Positions 22,621-34,700 of a stretch of 64,000 bases of DNA are shown here, piece after piece (positions within the stretch are counted from its first letter, which is position 1; the number at the start of each line of letters is the position of its first letter). The position numbers and the translations under genes were made by a program. The stretch is from Hymenopellis radicata. Its lineage: Eukaryota; Basidiomycota; Agaricomycetes; Agaricales; Physalacriaceae. The notes beneath the pieces are model-generated. The model ran no database searches. It worked only from the letters and a program-made list of their open reading frames with translations, and was not told the origin of the DNA. The stretch is from positions 124,001 through 188,000 of the forward strand of contig JADNRX010000035.1 of NCBI GenBank assembly GCA_015501595.1, read 5' to 3'.

Positions 22621-24239
22621 ACTTACTAATGGTGAAGTTGTTCATTGTGCCACCCAGCATCGCTAATGCCCTTCCAGTCCGAAGAATGCGCTGAGACGTC
22701 GAATCTCTAGCTGACATCCGGCGTGGAGCGTAGCTAGGGAAAGTGACGGTGAGTGGAAAACCGGGAAGAATGCAGAGGCGAAACTGACATTTGCACAGAG
22801 AGGGTCCAGGTTGAATTCTCCCGGGCTGTCTGGGCGGCCAATCGTCGCCTTGACTTCTTTTTCGGGTCCCGTGTTGAAATGCATTTCGTGGCTCGCTCGA
22901 TGGCCCGATGGGTTGTGGAAGTGTACTCGTCTCGGGAACTCTACCTTGAGCTTGTTGTAGCAATATACGAGTGGGAGGGCGTATATGGACCATACTGGTA
23001 AGTGTCCGAGTCGTCGTACTATTCTATTCGTTGCTGAGACCTCCTTACAGTATCCGGGATGTTGACTGTTCTACTGTTCCAGTTACACTACCTTGTGAGC
23101 CAGCTAGGATAACGATCTGTGTCGGGGTATAAAGATCACTGAGATTTCGTCTGTCTTGCACCGTTCTTTTCTTCCTACCATCACACCATGAGGTCAGTGC
23201 TGTATCAAGGCTCTCGTCCGGTATCACGGTGATGACGGCCGCTTTCTGGACTGTGCCGCTTCCTTGTGCTCTGAGCGTCTGAATATATCGCGACCCCAAC
23301 ACGTTGGTACCGGCGACGATATGTACTGTACACCAGTCACACACCTCAGAAGTACGACTTGTAATGTCCATACTCTTTTGCCTAATCTGAGAAGCCTTCG
23401 GGATTGTCAAAAGTACCAACGTTCAGCTTGCAACGTATAAACTCCACGTGGAAGTACCAGTGATCCGAAGAGGAAATAATCCCCCACGCTCTTTTCCTCC
23501 TTGTTCCTCTATCATTCCAATCATCTCTTTTCTTCATTGTCACGCACGTCAACGCGACAGATACGACGGCGACGGAGAACAGCAGAGGATTGATATGGGT
23601 ATGAGGTGCGGTGCATCGTTTACTGACTTGACTGACTGACATCAAGTGTATAGGAAGATTCTCGCGTCATCCAAGGCCCCTCCTCGAATCCGCACCCAGC
23701 GTGCTCCTCCAACCATTCCCGCACCTACTCCTCAACCACGCGTTACCTTCATCTCTGCTTGAATGGATGTCACCCATGAGCACACCCCCTTGCACTGACA
23801 CATCTACGGGAACGCTTCCCTCTTCACCACTACCCCGACGCAGTCTCTCTCCTCCTCGTACACTCTGTCGAGACTAGAAGCAGCAGCAGAGCCTCCAGCA
23901 CCTGGTGATGCAGCGTCGGATTCCTGCATCACAGCCAGATCCAGGATCAGACCAGCGCCAGCACCTCTAGGAACACTGGTGCGAGACGACGAACAGTCAG
24001 CGGACGCTGCAGCCGCCCTCCCGCTCACCATACTCCTCCACTCCACCGCGCATGTCGCCCGTCTCGCCTTACCGACATCGCCCATGACGGTTAACCCACC
24101 ACTACCGATGGATCCCCCACTGCAGCCCGCGCGCCGCATGCTCCGTGGACGACGGCAGAGCCAGGAACGCAAAGTCAGCCCTGACCCGAGCAACCCGCCG
24201 AGTCCCGGGCTCGAAGGCGAGGTATCATGAGTGGCATGG
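22621..24239. repeat. B-C spacer: repeat Y and remnants
   Basis: 22621-23100 has no parallel I can place and only unrecognised short frames. 23120-23700 matches repeat Y before gene B. 23880-24230 matches the proline-rich remnant at 17060-17457 (shared DDEQ, ALPLTIL and VNPPLPMDPPL), with frame breaks. Confidence 0.55.
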
Positions 24240-24640
24240 GCATGCTCAGGAGGCGGCCAAGCGGGGCGCCGTGAGCGTGCCGACGAGTCGTAGTGAGTGT
24301 CGGTGCGACGCATGGCTTACAGCTCGTGCCGCACCTCGACTCGTGCCGTGCCCTACAGTTCGATGCTATCACACACAATCTCAAGGAGGGCGACGTAGCG
24401 AGCAGGATCCGCAGATGACGAGCCCGCTGCGCCTTCAATGGCAGCAAAGGAGTAGCGACGGCAGGAACACCGTGAGTGCGACGCAGGGGCAGAGACCGCG
24501 ATTCTGCAGGTTGGCGTCGCACCAGGATGGAGATCAATCTCGAAGGGATACGAGATGAGGAGACATACTTACCAGACAAGTACGCAGGGGTCGGCGTCTG
24601 GGTCGGAGGATGCGATTGACATGGGCGATGAAATGTTTTA
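24240..24640 (+). pseudogene. Dma1-like FHA-RING pseudogene fragment upstream of copy C
   Basis: Only a short piece of the FHA start (CTCAAGGAGGGCGACGTAGC, about 24380) and the acidic/basic tail region (GCGCCTTCAATGGCAGCAAA, about 24430 onward) remain. The tail matches 31080-31300 of the better preserved D copy. The inverted FHA half and the RING are gone. Confidence 0.5.
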
Positions 24641-25147
24641 GTACTACAAGCAGTCCGTTTTTTTCATTTTCATTTTACTTTCACAGAGTCTATTTTTAGG
24701 AGTCTGCGATATGCTGTAGTTAGTTTAATTTCACGGCCGATATATGAAGGCCTTGCACCACCTTTTTCGTTTCACTGCCTAGACTGTTCCCACAAGCCAC
24801 TGGACGAGCAGGAGCGCAAGACTGGTCCTTGTATACAACCAACATGGGATGCTCCCTTGCTGAACAATACAGCACGGCGATGTACGAGGACAACAGTGTT
24901 TATATCTTCAATTAGGTCGCTTCTCTACGCGTAGAATGCGGTACGCAGAGTCTTCCAGAGGCTTCCACATTCCGGATTCGTGTCGCACGGGATGCCATCA
25001 TACACGCTTCCTCCGCATTTAAGACTGTAGATCCCGGGGACGGTGGTGCCCATCCGTTGCCGTCACACACTGAGTTTGAATTTATGCTCAAGCAGATATT
25101 GATGTTGTGGCATCAACAGCATTCCTTCGCTTCCTCTTACCCTCATC
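24641..25147. repeat. Conserved 5' flank of copy C
   Basis: Diverged version of the flank described for copy B; contains TTCAATTAGGTCGCTTCTC and ends CATCAACAGCATTCCTTCGC directly before the start codon region. Confidence 0.5.
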
Positions 25148-26793
25148 ATGCCCGCCTCTGGCCACGACAGCTCCTCCACGGATGACCGCTGTACGACGCG
25201 GGATGTATCTGACGACGGATTCCCTGATGAAGATGCCGAATCCGACTACCAGAGTTGCGGGTCGTCCATGTCAGATGAAGACGAGACGCGCACGGCGGAG
25301 GATGTTGTGGACAGGGAGCTTGGAATTCTTCAACTCATAGATGATAAATGGGAGCCCATCCAGGCAAGGTATGTTCACCGGCATTTGCGTCATGGTACGA
25401 ATCTCTCACAATGATGCTTAGCGACGTGCAAGATCTTGTCGGGGCTTCGATGACCAGTACAGAATGGATTTCGGAGATTGAGTATGTCCAATGGTTTGAT
25501 ACACTGATGGACAGTCAAGAGAGGTGCCTGGACGCAATAGCCGTACTTGCTGAGACTGTAAGTGGGGTTGCAAGAGTGCAGTGGCATCGGATACTTTCAC
25601 ATCGGAAAAAGTATGGCCCAGTGAGTATATATCACATTGAGTTGCTTATGAGGTCTGATTTGTAGAGGGCCAACTATTTCTTCGACCTCCAGACCTTGCT
25701 GATTCTCATCATGTTCGGCAAAGGAGCTTGGACCGATAACTACTGGTGAACATTCCGTATACTTTACATTCCCAGTCAAGGAATGTGTCACTCGTTCACC
25801 TCCAGTTTGTTTGAGGGAAGGATTCTGTTTGATTATTCGCGGGACAGACCTTCGAAGGATCTTGCGGAAGTCATGCGGATTGCCCTCCCATATTTCCGGG
25901 AGATGAATGCTCGCATCGACGCACTGTCAAAGCTTCGGAATGTGGGCTCCTCCTCTGGTTCCTCTGATTCAGCATTGATTTTCGGACCAACAAACATGGC
26001 GAACCTCGTCACATGCCTCGACATCGCGGAAAGTGTTGCAAAACTGGTTCCGGTGTTTGGAGATGTGCTGGAGGGCGCGTGCGGAATCCTGCGGAAGACT
26101 ATCAACGCTGCAGAGGCAAGTAACCTTCCGAAGTGTATGCTTACCGCTAATCTCACTTGCAATAGGTTGCACGTGCAGCCCGCGACGAGTGCAAGGCTCT
26201 CGCTGAACATACAGCATGCATCACACTGGCCATCATCAACGAGATTGGTTCAACATCCAATGAACCTGCGATTTCAAATGCGAATATCTTCGACCTATGC
26301 GCGTAAGTCCCCTTTACTAGACTCAACTGGTATTCTGATCTTAGTTGTAGAACCATTGGCGACGTTGAACGAAGAATTACCAAGCTATCGACATATGGGC
26401 GCTTCAAATACTTTATCGCGCGCGGGAAAATCAACGCCGAAGTCAAGGACCTACGTGTGCGAGTCGACAACGCGCGAATCGCGTTCCAGGTGCGCGTCGC
26501 AGACTCGTAGATGCTGAAGTAGTCCTCCTGACACCCCTGAAGATTAGAAGTGACATTACAGCAGCGGGGTTACTGTACGACCTCCGCAAGATGCAAACGC
26601 GTCTCGAATCGCGTGTTGAGGATATCTACGTGGGTCAGAAGGCTACACACAACATGTTGCGTACGATTTTGGTGGAGGTCGGTACCGATCTCGATTCTCT
26701 CCAGTCAGCTCGATACTCACCGTCTTGATGCAGGTCAGAGGACGGAGAACCGGAGACGCATATATCGATGAGGCAGAGCAGGGGAGGATGTGA
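25148..26793 (+). pseudogene. Array copy C: four-helix-bundle family gene with one nonsense codon
   Basis: Exons: 25148-25368, 25422-25620, 25666-26115, 26166-26302, 26351-26489, 26543-26671 and 26734-26793. All exon lengths keep frame. The only lesion seen is TGG-TGA at 25744-25749 in exon 3, where the other copies keep reading (YWWQF in A and B, YWWNS in E). It stops the protein before the four-helix bundle. The rest is well preserved: VMRIALPYFREMNARIDALS, LDIAESVAKLVPVFGDVLEG and the tail VRGRRTGDAYIDEAEQGRM. Intron 3 starts with GC (AG|GCAAGT) instead of GT. Confidence 0.8.
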
Positions 26794-27339
26794 AGGCTTC
26801 CGGTTTTCTATATCTTGATTCTTGATACAATGGGCGATGCGGTAAGAATTTGAGCAGGCAATATGACGTCAATATTCATCCGTGGGAGATGATACACCAA
26901 TGTGGGTGTCTAAGAGAAAGAATATAGAAGAGGACGATATACGATACCAGCGCGAGTCAAGTAGGTACGAACCATAGGACATGTCTGATACGGAGACCAT
27001 GGTCCTAATGGCGCCAATGAGACTAGGACTAGCCTACTCGCCAGAATATACGGGCCGTAGTGCAGCTCTGAAACTGCAGAAATCAATAATTAAGAAATTG
27101 GATATGTTATACTAAATGAGTGGCTTACCTCGGCAATGGGCATATTGACGGGCAGGCCTGACGTGAGTGCAGCGAGTAACGATGGGGGAGGACACTGAAG
27201 AGGGATACGAACAGAATACTTGACGACGACTATCTGAGGAAACCAGCGTCCAGGTGGCGTGCGACACGAATCGAGTGCCATAGATTTCAGATAGAAGCTG
27301 TTATGCGAGCAGGGACAGGGACGCACAGCGAATTCAGCC
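26794..27339. other. 3' flank of copy C
   Basis: Shares the GGTTTTCTATATCTTGAT and GAGCAGGCAATA(T/C)GACGT stretches and the block to about 27010 with the 3' flank of D (40232-40500). No gene recognised. Confidence 0.5.
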
Positions 27340-28560
27340 GCGACATCATAGGTGAAGGCGATGATGAGACGACGACCCATTAGACCCAGGGTCCAAGAAT
27401 GCGAAAGCAAAATTGAGGTGTGGCGTAAATTTCGGGTACGACGTCGCTATCACCATAGTGAAAACTCGCAGCGACAAAGACAGCGCGTTCACCCCGTTAA
27501 ACTGCAATATCCTAACCTTTCGTTGATAAATTAGCCCGGGAATTTAGGTACTAAACCAACGTAGCGCACCTCAGGAAGTTGACCGCCTAAACATCCCAAT
27601 CCGCCCGGCAGACCCGAAGCCAGCAAGATTCAGATCGTCGTCAAAGGCGATAAATGTCCGTAAAGGAGCAATTCAAGCCAAATTTGATTGTAATCTTGAG
27701 GCGCAGGAACTAATGAAACCGAGTCCGAAATCTAAAGCGAATCGTCACACCTTTTTCGCAGATGATAAGCCGCGCCAATGAGGGTAACACACGCTGGTGT
27801 CGTCTCGAAACAGTGTGTTCCCAAGACGAGGCGTTGTTCGTTTAAACATGAGGCGGCAAAGCCGCCTCGACTAACGGAAAGGGATGAGCATAAGCTTGCA
27901 GCTGAATGCGACACGTACCATTTTCATGGAAACGCAGATTAAACTTGATGAAATGGGTCGGATTTTGAACATGCAAAACAGTGAACCCAAATGCTGCATA
28001 CCTTTTTATGGAAATCTCAACACCGCGGATGCGGCGATACTCACACAAAGTAGGTGCATATTTCAAACGACTCTATAGTAGAACTGAGCCCCGACAAGAC
28101 GAACAAAAGCACGAGAAAGACGCACTTTTTCACAGCAATCCAACCCGCCATCCACGCTTCTCTAATTCGTAAGATTCCATTGGTCGCGTTTCCAGCAGAT
28201 AGAGAGGTCGAGTCGTTGTTGATCCTGGCAGCGCCGTAGGCGCCGACGCGTCGCTGACACAAAGAATAGGATTTGAGGATGGAGTGATGGAGGTAAGAAG
28301 GTAACCATCAAGTTGCCGCATTTGGCTGTGTCTATGATCGACATGCTCTCCCTCTTCCCATCATGTTAGAACGCGGCTCCTCTACAATTCTAGTCTTTTC
28401 GCGTTCGGTATACGGCTCTTCTGCACATTCGATTGGATCCTGCGGGTCATCGTGTGTCAGTACCTTTCGAATGGTCGCTCTCCGCTAAAATTTGACTCTG
28501 GCTCTCGGACAATGGAGCGTGTTTGACAATTTGCACTGTCAGAACTTTGGAGAGCACTGT
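27340..28560. repeat. Array spacer repeat X, copy after gene C
   Basis: Landmarks shared with the E and F spacers: GTGGCGTAAA, CCATTGGTCGCGTTTCCAGC, GACGCGTCGCTGACACAAAG and CATGCTCTCCCTCTTCCCAT. The ATG after that is followed by frames that differ from those in the other copies. Confidence 0.6.
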
Positions 28561-29630
28561 CTGGACGACTCTACGCATCGTGTCTCGATTTCCTTGGCTT
28601 TCAGCCAATTCTGACCCCGAATTGAGATGTTCTGCAGCCTCCAAGCAGTCAGGATACGGACTGTGTAGTCGTTTCATTTGCCTCCAGCGCGGACGCCGTC
28701 CTCCAATCCTGCGAAGACTAGATGAAAGTTTAGCGCAGGAGACGGAGAGTTTACTAATGATAAACTTGTGCCGTTGACACGGCACCTCATCATTGGTGCA
28801 TCTGCTATGACAGTATCTGGGTGCGCGGGTATCTTGTTCTCGTTTTATCGGCAACGGAAGGTGTGTCTTATATAGTCCTCCTGACAATGAAATCTTGTAG
28901 CTACCTCGATTCCGACGGCTGTCCTGAACAGCAAGTCGGACCCGCTTACATTGAACATGCTCAGCACCTTCTGTCTGCTCCAATATTTGGTACGTCAATC
29001 TCCCGCATTTATGCTGTGGTGTGACGCTGAGTGAGCCATAGGTAGTACCGACGTTTCATCAGATCTGTCTCCCAGGGGAGACATAGAAAGACTTTGGTGA
29101 AAATATTTTGCTCATCCTCATCGAGTCCGGATCGCTGTACTGCATCTTTTGGGTGAGAGATTCATTTCATTTGCATAATGGTCCTCGAATCTCACGCATC
29201 GAAGCTTCTGTTCCTCCTCGGCGACTTCGGCTATTTTGGCGGCGGATTGGGATAACTTTGGTCTGGAGTACTACTTCTCGGTACATATCTGCTTCAATCG
29301 TCAACGGAGCTGATCCCGAACGCGCTGACAGGGGATATATGTTTCGGATATCGTACTGGTCGCGGCGCTACTAGCCAACTCATCCTCTGAAACGATCTTC
29401 CCTGTTGTGGAGGCAGGCATGCATTGCCGGCGTGACCTTACTAGACAAAACGCGCTTCGGACCGCCAGTGGGATCCCACTTCAGTCAATTTTGCCGTCCT
29501 ACAGTACTTGGAGGGCCGACGTCGACAGCCACGCCAGCTCATTTGGTTTATCCAGCAGGAGGAAAGTAGCAACGCTGAAAGATCGGAAACGAACTGGAAC
29601 GCGTACTTATCCACGTGACAAGCACGCTGT
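28561..29630. other. C-D spacer with a possible fragment of a 7-TM protein gene
   Basis: At about 29095-29150 a plus-strand frame reads ENILLILIESGSLYCIFWV, followed by a plausible GTGAGA donor. ILIESG(A/S)LY is a hallmark of a large family of agaricomycete seven-transmembrane proteins of unknown function. The downstream sequence breaks within about 20 residues, so at most this is a relic exon. The rest shows no gene. Confidence 0.35.
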
Positions 29631-30030
29631 TTGTACAGCGGTTCCGGGGTCTGTCATCCTGCCACCACCAACCCGCCCGCGCGCGTCACCTTGTTTCGCG
29701 TTTTCCGCCTCCATCGCCAACGGACACGTAGCGCGTGTGTGTATATGGACGGTCTCTGTATACACACCTCATTGCCTCGAAGAAGGATGACCGAGAGACA
29801 CAGAAAAAGCGCAGGACGGCGATACACGCGTGTCAGCAGTGCGAAAGCCTTCGACAGGCCGAGCTCGCTCAAGGTGCATATGGACACCGTGTGCATACAG
29901 CTGCGAGACGTGCGTTTTTCCTGTCTTTCTGCGTTGCGACGGCATGTTGAGGTTACGTAGCGTTTGTGTGTCCTTGGAAGGGATGCGAAAAGACGTGAAC
30001 AGCACTCGCCCACGACGGTCGCCCCAACAC
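29631..30030 (+). pseudogene. C2H2 zinc-finger gene fragment
   Basis: Homologous at DNA level to 53800-53400, where an intact gene runs on the opposite strand. Here the first finger reads HACQQCESLRQA, then SSLKVHMDTV after a frame change, and the intron and start of the second finger (TGTGTCCTTGGAAGGGATGC) follow. Indels break the finger, and the sequence jumps to the Dma1-like remnant at 30030. A non-functional partial copy. Confidence 0.7.
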
Positions 30031-31300
30031 TCCTGATGGATCCCGACGCACCGCCTCTCACGCACTAGGACTCTTCCCTCGGCCGCGCGCTTCCACGATC
30101 CTGAACTTTAACCTGCTCCGTGGACCTGACCCGAACAACCCGCCGAGTCCCGGGCTCGAAGGCGGAGGCGGCCGAGGTATTATGAGCATGCTTAGGAGGT
30201 GGCGAAGCTGGGGCGCCGTGAACGTGCGGACGACAGCGACAGTCGTAGACTCGTAGTGAGTGTTGGCGCGACGCATCGCATACGGCTCGTGTCGCACCTT
30301 GACTCGCGCCTTGCGCTGTGCTTCATTGCCGTCACGCGCGATCTCAAGGAGGGCGACGTAGCTCTGCACATCGGGCAGTTTACGAAGCGTCGAACATCCA
30401 CTACGACGAACAAGCGTCCACTAGCCACTGACTCACTTCAACGGGTTCTTCCCGCCCTGCCATTCCCGACCCACCTCTACCCGTATCTGGACTCCTATAA
30501 ATATCCTCCGTCCCACCTTGATAGTCCACGCCAAACTGGACAGTATCGCCATCTCGCAATACACTCGCCCTACTCTAGGTATCCGCCAGGCTCAACCTGA
30601 CATGGTTGAGAAACGTCCCTCGTATCACGCACATAAAACACCTCCGGTGCCTCATACCACACCTCCGCATGCGCGCGGGCGGGCTAGTACGAATGCGTTG
30701 AACAATTTGAAGAGTCTGGCTCCTGTACAGGTTTCCAAGTCAGGTAGTCGAATGTACCAGATTGCTGTCTTTGTGCGTACTTTCTCTTCCCTCGATGTCA
30801 TCTATTAACCGCTTCTTCAGGCCTGTTCGCCGTCTCTATACGGCAAGCGCTTTTCATCGCGCCTTGCTCCCACACATTCCACGACAAATGCATTCGGCCG
30901 TTGCTAGGGAACCACCATCCTGCGTTTACTTGTCCGCTGTGCCGAACGTTTTCAGACCTTGAGGAGGACGTCGAAGTAGGCCTCTATGCTCTTTGAATAT
31001 TCTCAAAGCTGAACATTTCTATCAGGTGAGGAAGAAGCTCTAGACTCCGACGCAGACGACGAGGCCTACAGGCCCGCTGTGCTTTCAACGGCAGCAAAGA
31101 AGAAGCGACGTCAGGAATACCGTGAGCGAGACGCAGGGGCGGAGTCCGCGGTTGAAGTTGAGGGTGTGCGGGTCGGCGTCGCAGCAGGCATGGAAAGGGA
31201 GGCGGCAGACGCGGACGCGGACACGGAGGAGCTGGCGATAGATATCACGCACCCCCGAGTTCACATCTGGTTTGGAGGAGGCGATACACGTGGCTGATGA
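30031..31300 (+). pseudogene. Dma1-like FHA-RING ubiquitin ligase pseudogene upstream of copy D
   Basis: Best preserved of three copies. FHA start on the plus strand at 30259-30410: THRIRLVSHLDSRLALCFIA, then VTRDLKEGDVALHIGQFTKR. FHA end on the minus strand at about 30630-30450: GTFLNHVRLS and GVDYQGGTEDI, with one stop. RING on the plus strand: DCCLC, a 49-bp intron, then QALFIAPCSHTFHDKCIRPL and HPAFTCPLCRTFSDLEEDVE at 30821-30985. This is the C3H2C3 pattern seen in Dma1/Chf proteins. An acidic and basic tail (EEALDSDADDEAYRP) follows a further intron. Dma-type ligases act in spindle-position checkpoints. The inverted FHA half makes this copy non-functional. Confidence 0.7.
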
Positions 31301-31716
31301 AGAGAGAGTGCTGAATGTGAACGAGATGGAGGTCAAGCGATTTGTGCCTGAAGAAGGTGTTTCACTGTGGCACTTGCGCCGCTGTCAACTATTACGTTCA
31401 TACGGCCTCGGTGGCGAAGGTTGTCCAATAAACTCGTTGTTCGCTGTCCTCGATGACAGTCTTGCCCTCTTCCTAGAAATCCACTACTGCCGTTTTCAAT
31501 GCGAGGCGTCCACAGATAATGCAATGTCGGAAATACTGTTTATGTTCTCAATTGGGTTGCTTCTCCGACGCCAGCATTACGAAGTGGCGCACTTACCGGA
31601 TTCGGGATGCCATCACATACAGCAATGTCAATGAATCCTGTGCCGGTCCGAGCACTGGATACGTGGATGATCCCACTGGCGTCAAATGCATTCCTTCGCT
31701 GCCTCTTACCCTCATC
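31301..31716. repeat. Conserved 5' flank of copy D
   Basis: Contains TATGTTCTCAATTGGGTTGC and CAGCAATGTCAATGAATCCT, matching the flanks of copies A and B. No defined promoter motif could be assigned. Confidence 0.5.
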
Positions 31717-34700
31717 ATGCCCGCCCATGATATCTCCGCCACGGATGACCGCTCGACGGCTCGGGATGTATCTGACGACGACCGCCCTGATGAAGATGCT
31801 GAATCCGACTACCAGAGTTGCGGGTCCTACATTTCAGATGAAGAGGAGGAGCGCCCGGAGGATCGTGTGGATGAGGAGCTTGAGATTCTTCGCTTCAATT
31901 TGAATCAGGGTACATGGGAGCCCTTCCAGGCAAGGCACGTCACCGCCATTTGCGTCACAGTGGTATGAACCTCTCACAATGATGCTTAGCGACGTGCAAT
32001 ATCGTGTCGGGGCTTCGATGACCAATACAGGATGGATTTCGCAAATTGAGTCCAAGCAACGGTCTGACGCACTCCAGGAGAGGAAAGAGATGTGCCTGGA
32101 TGCAGTGTCTGTACTTGCCGAGACTGTACGTGGCAGAGACAAGTGGCATCCAATACTTGCAAATCGCTCGGTGAGTATATATCACATCGTGTTGCTTGTA
32201 GTCTGATTTGTAGAGGAGCAACTTTTTCTACGACCTTCAGATCTTGGTCGTTCTCTTCAGCCAGGGACCTTGGACAGACATACGGGGGTTGGAATTCCGT
32301 ATACTCCGCATTCCCAGTCAAGAAATGATTCAATACTCCTTCACCTCCAGGTTGTTTCCAGGAAGAATTTACTTTGATTGGTCGCTGGATAGACCTTCAA
32401 AGGATCTTGCGGAAGTCATGCGGATTGCCCTCCCGTACTTCAGGGAGATGAATGATCGCAACGACGCACTGTCCAAGCTTCGCAGTGTGGGCTACTCCTC
32501 CTCTTCATCCGATTCGCCATCGATTTTTGGACCAACAAACATGGCGAACATCGTCACATGCCTCGACATCGGGGAGAGTGTCGCGAAACTGGTTCCGGTG
32601 TTTGGACCTGTGCTGGAGGGCGCGTGTGGAATTCTGCGGAAGACTATCAACGCTGCAGAGGCAAGTAACCTTCCGAAGTATATGCTTACCGCTAATCTCA
32701 CTTGCAATAGGTTGCACGTGCAGCCCGCGACGAGTGTAAGGCTCTCGCTGAACATACAGCATGCATCACACTGGCCATCATCAATGAGATTGGTTCGACA
32801 TCCAATGAACCTGCGATTTCGAATGCGAATATCTTCGACCTCTGCGTGTAAGTCCCCATTACTAGACTCAACTGGTAGTATGTCTGATGTTCATCATAGA
32901 ACCATCGGTGAGGTCGAACGAAGAATTCAAAGTCTATCAAGACTTGGTCGCTTCAAATACTTGACGAGGCGGGGGAAAATCGGTGATGAAGTCAAAGACC
33001 TACGTGTCCGAGTCGACAATGCGCGAATCACGTTCAACGTGAGCGTCGTAGTAGTTGCTGAAATAGTACTCCTAACAGCCCCGAAGATTAGAAGCGATAT
33101 TACAACGGCGGGCTTACTGTACGACCTCCGCAGGATGCAGACGCGTCTCGAGTCGCGTGTTGAGGATATCTATGTGGGCCAGATGGCTACACACAACATG
33201 TTGCGTACGATTCTGGTGAGTAATATGCCCGGAAACAGCACTAACACTGCTGTACACCACTGCACAACACTGTACAGTGGTGGTCGGTGATGGGCAGTAC
33301 TATATATAGCAGTCCGGTAACTTACCTTGTAGACCGACCCGTGGCAGTGTAATGTGACGTAACCAGACACATTCTTGGTCCCGACCGCCACCACTGTGGC
33401 GTACTGTAATGCAATGAAATTCACTGAACTCTTGGGCACGTCGGATTTTAATTATTCCAGCCTCCTTCGATCGGATTCGACGACCTTCTACTGCCGTGCA
33501 CTGCCACTCACTGTGACTCGCTACACTCCTGTCTTTCCTCCTGTCAGCACAATGGCCGACACGCCAACACCGCCTCTCCGACCTTTCAAAGGGGGTATCA
33601 TCCTTGACTCGAATGTTAAGAAGAAGGAAACCCTCGTCCCTCTCGCTCTGAACTGGGGCGTCGGTGACCCGAACAAGGTGCCGGACATGCAGCCCAAGGA
33701 ACTCAAACCGCTGCTCGCCGAATACTACAAGGCCAATCGTGCGGCGATCCGCGCTAACCCGCTCTACAATAAAGTATGGCTTGACAAGAACGATAAGGCA
33801 GCGGGCTCGGCTTCACAGCCTAAGGCATCCGATGTCGCCGCTGCACACCAGAAGACAAGTGCCGACAAGGATCGCGAAGATACGCTGGCGCAGCAACAGG
33901 ACAAGGACAACGACCGCCTTCCGACTGGGTGCGTTGTTTTTTTCCGGCTGCCTTCTCTCTCATACAGATTTTCTCAGGGCGATGAAGAAGCTTCTGGACG
34001 AGCAAGTTGCCATTGCCCCATCGCCAAGCTTTCATCGGTTGGGTACAGAGACAGAGAAAAAGGGTGTGTCATGACTTCCCAATTCCTGCCTGAATCTCGC
34101 TAACAATACCATTCAGAAGCCCGTCGTTCGATGTCTATTGATAGAATGGACGATGATAGCGTGACGACCCCCACCAGTACGTCGACTTATTTACATTCTA
34201 TCACTCGACTAATCTGTTTACTTTAGATCCGAAGGACACCCTCAAGAGCAACCACCAGTCCGATAACGACGACGACAAATCAAGTGTTGAAGACCAAGAG
34301 GAAAAGACGCTCGAACCACTTCCCTCAGCTGACCTTATGGGACAATTCGTCGCGATGAAGTCTGCACGCCGGCAGTGTACGTTATATCCACATCTATTCA
34401 TACCTTAACTGACAATCTCCTCAGTGATCATTACGATTCAGTTTGTCGACTTTCGTAACACGCTTATTCGCTGTGAGGACATCATTCTCGAAGAAAATAG
34501 CGACCTCTCTTTCTATTCCATGCGAGGACGCGAGTCGAGTTCTGCTCTTTACGTTCAGCTCAAGCAGGTTGTACCGCTCATTCTGCAGAAAAATTCCCCG
34601 AGCAAAGGTATGTTTGCTTTTGGAAGACTGTGATCTAGGACTCATCAGTTGTCTAGATCGAAATGCTCGTTTCTTGCGTCAGAGTCCTCGCAATCCTAAC

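Noticed and set aside
33230..33420. Promoter or RNA gene in the CACTGTA-rich left end of the KDZ element
   Set aside because: The repeats recur at the other end in inverse order, as expected for transposase binding sites; no RNA structure was evident.
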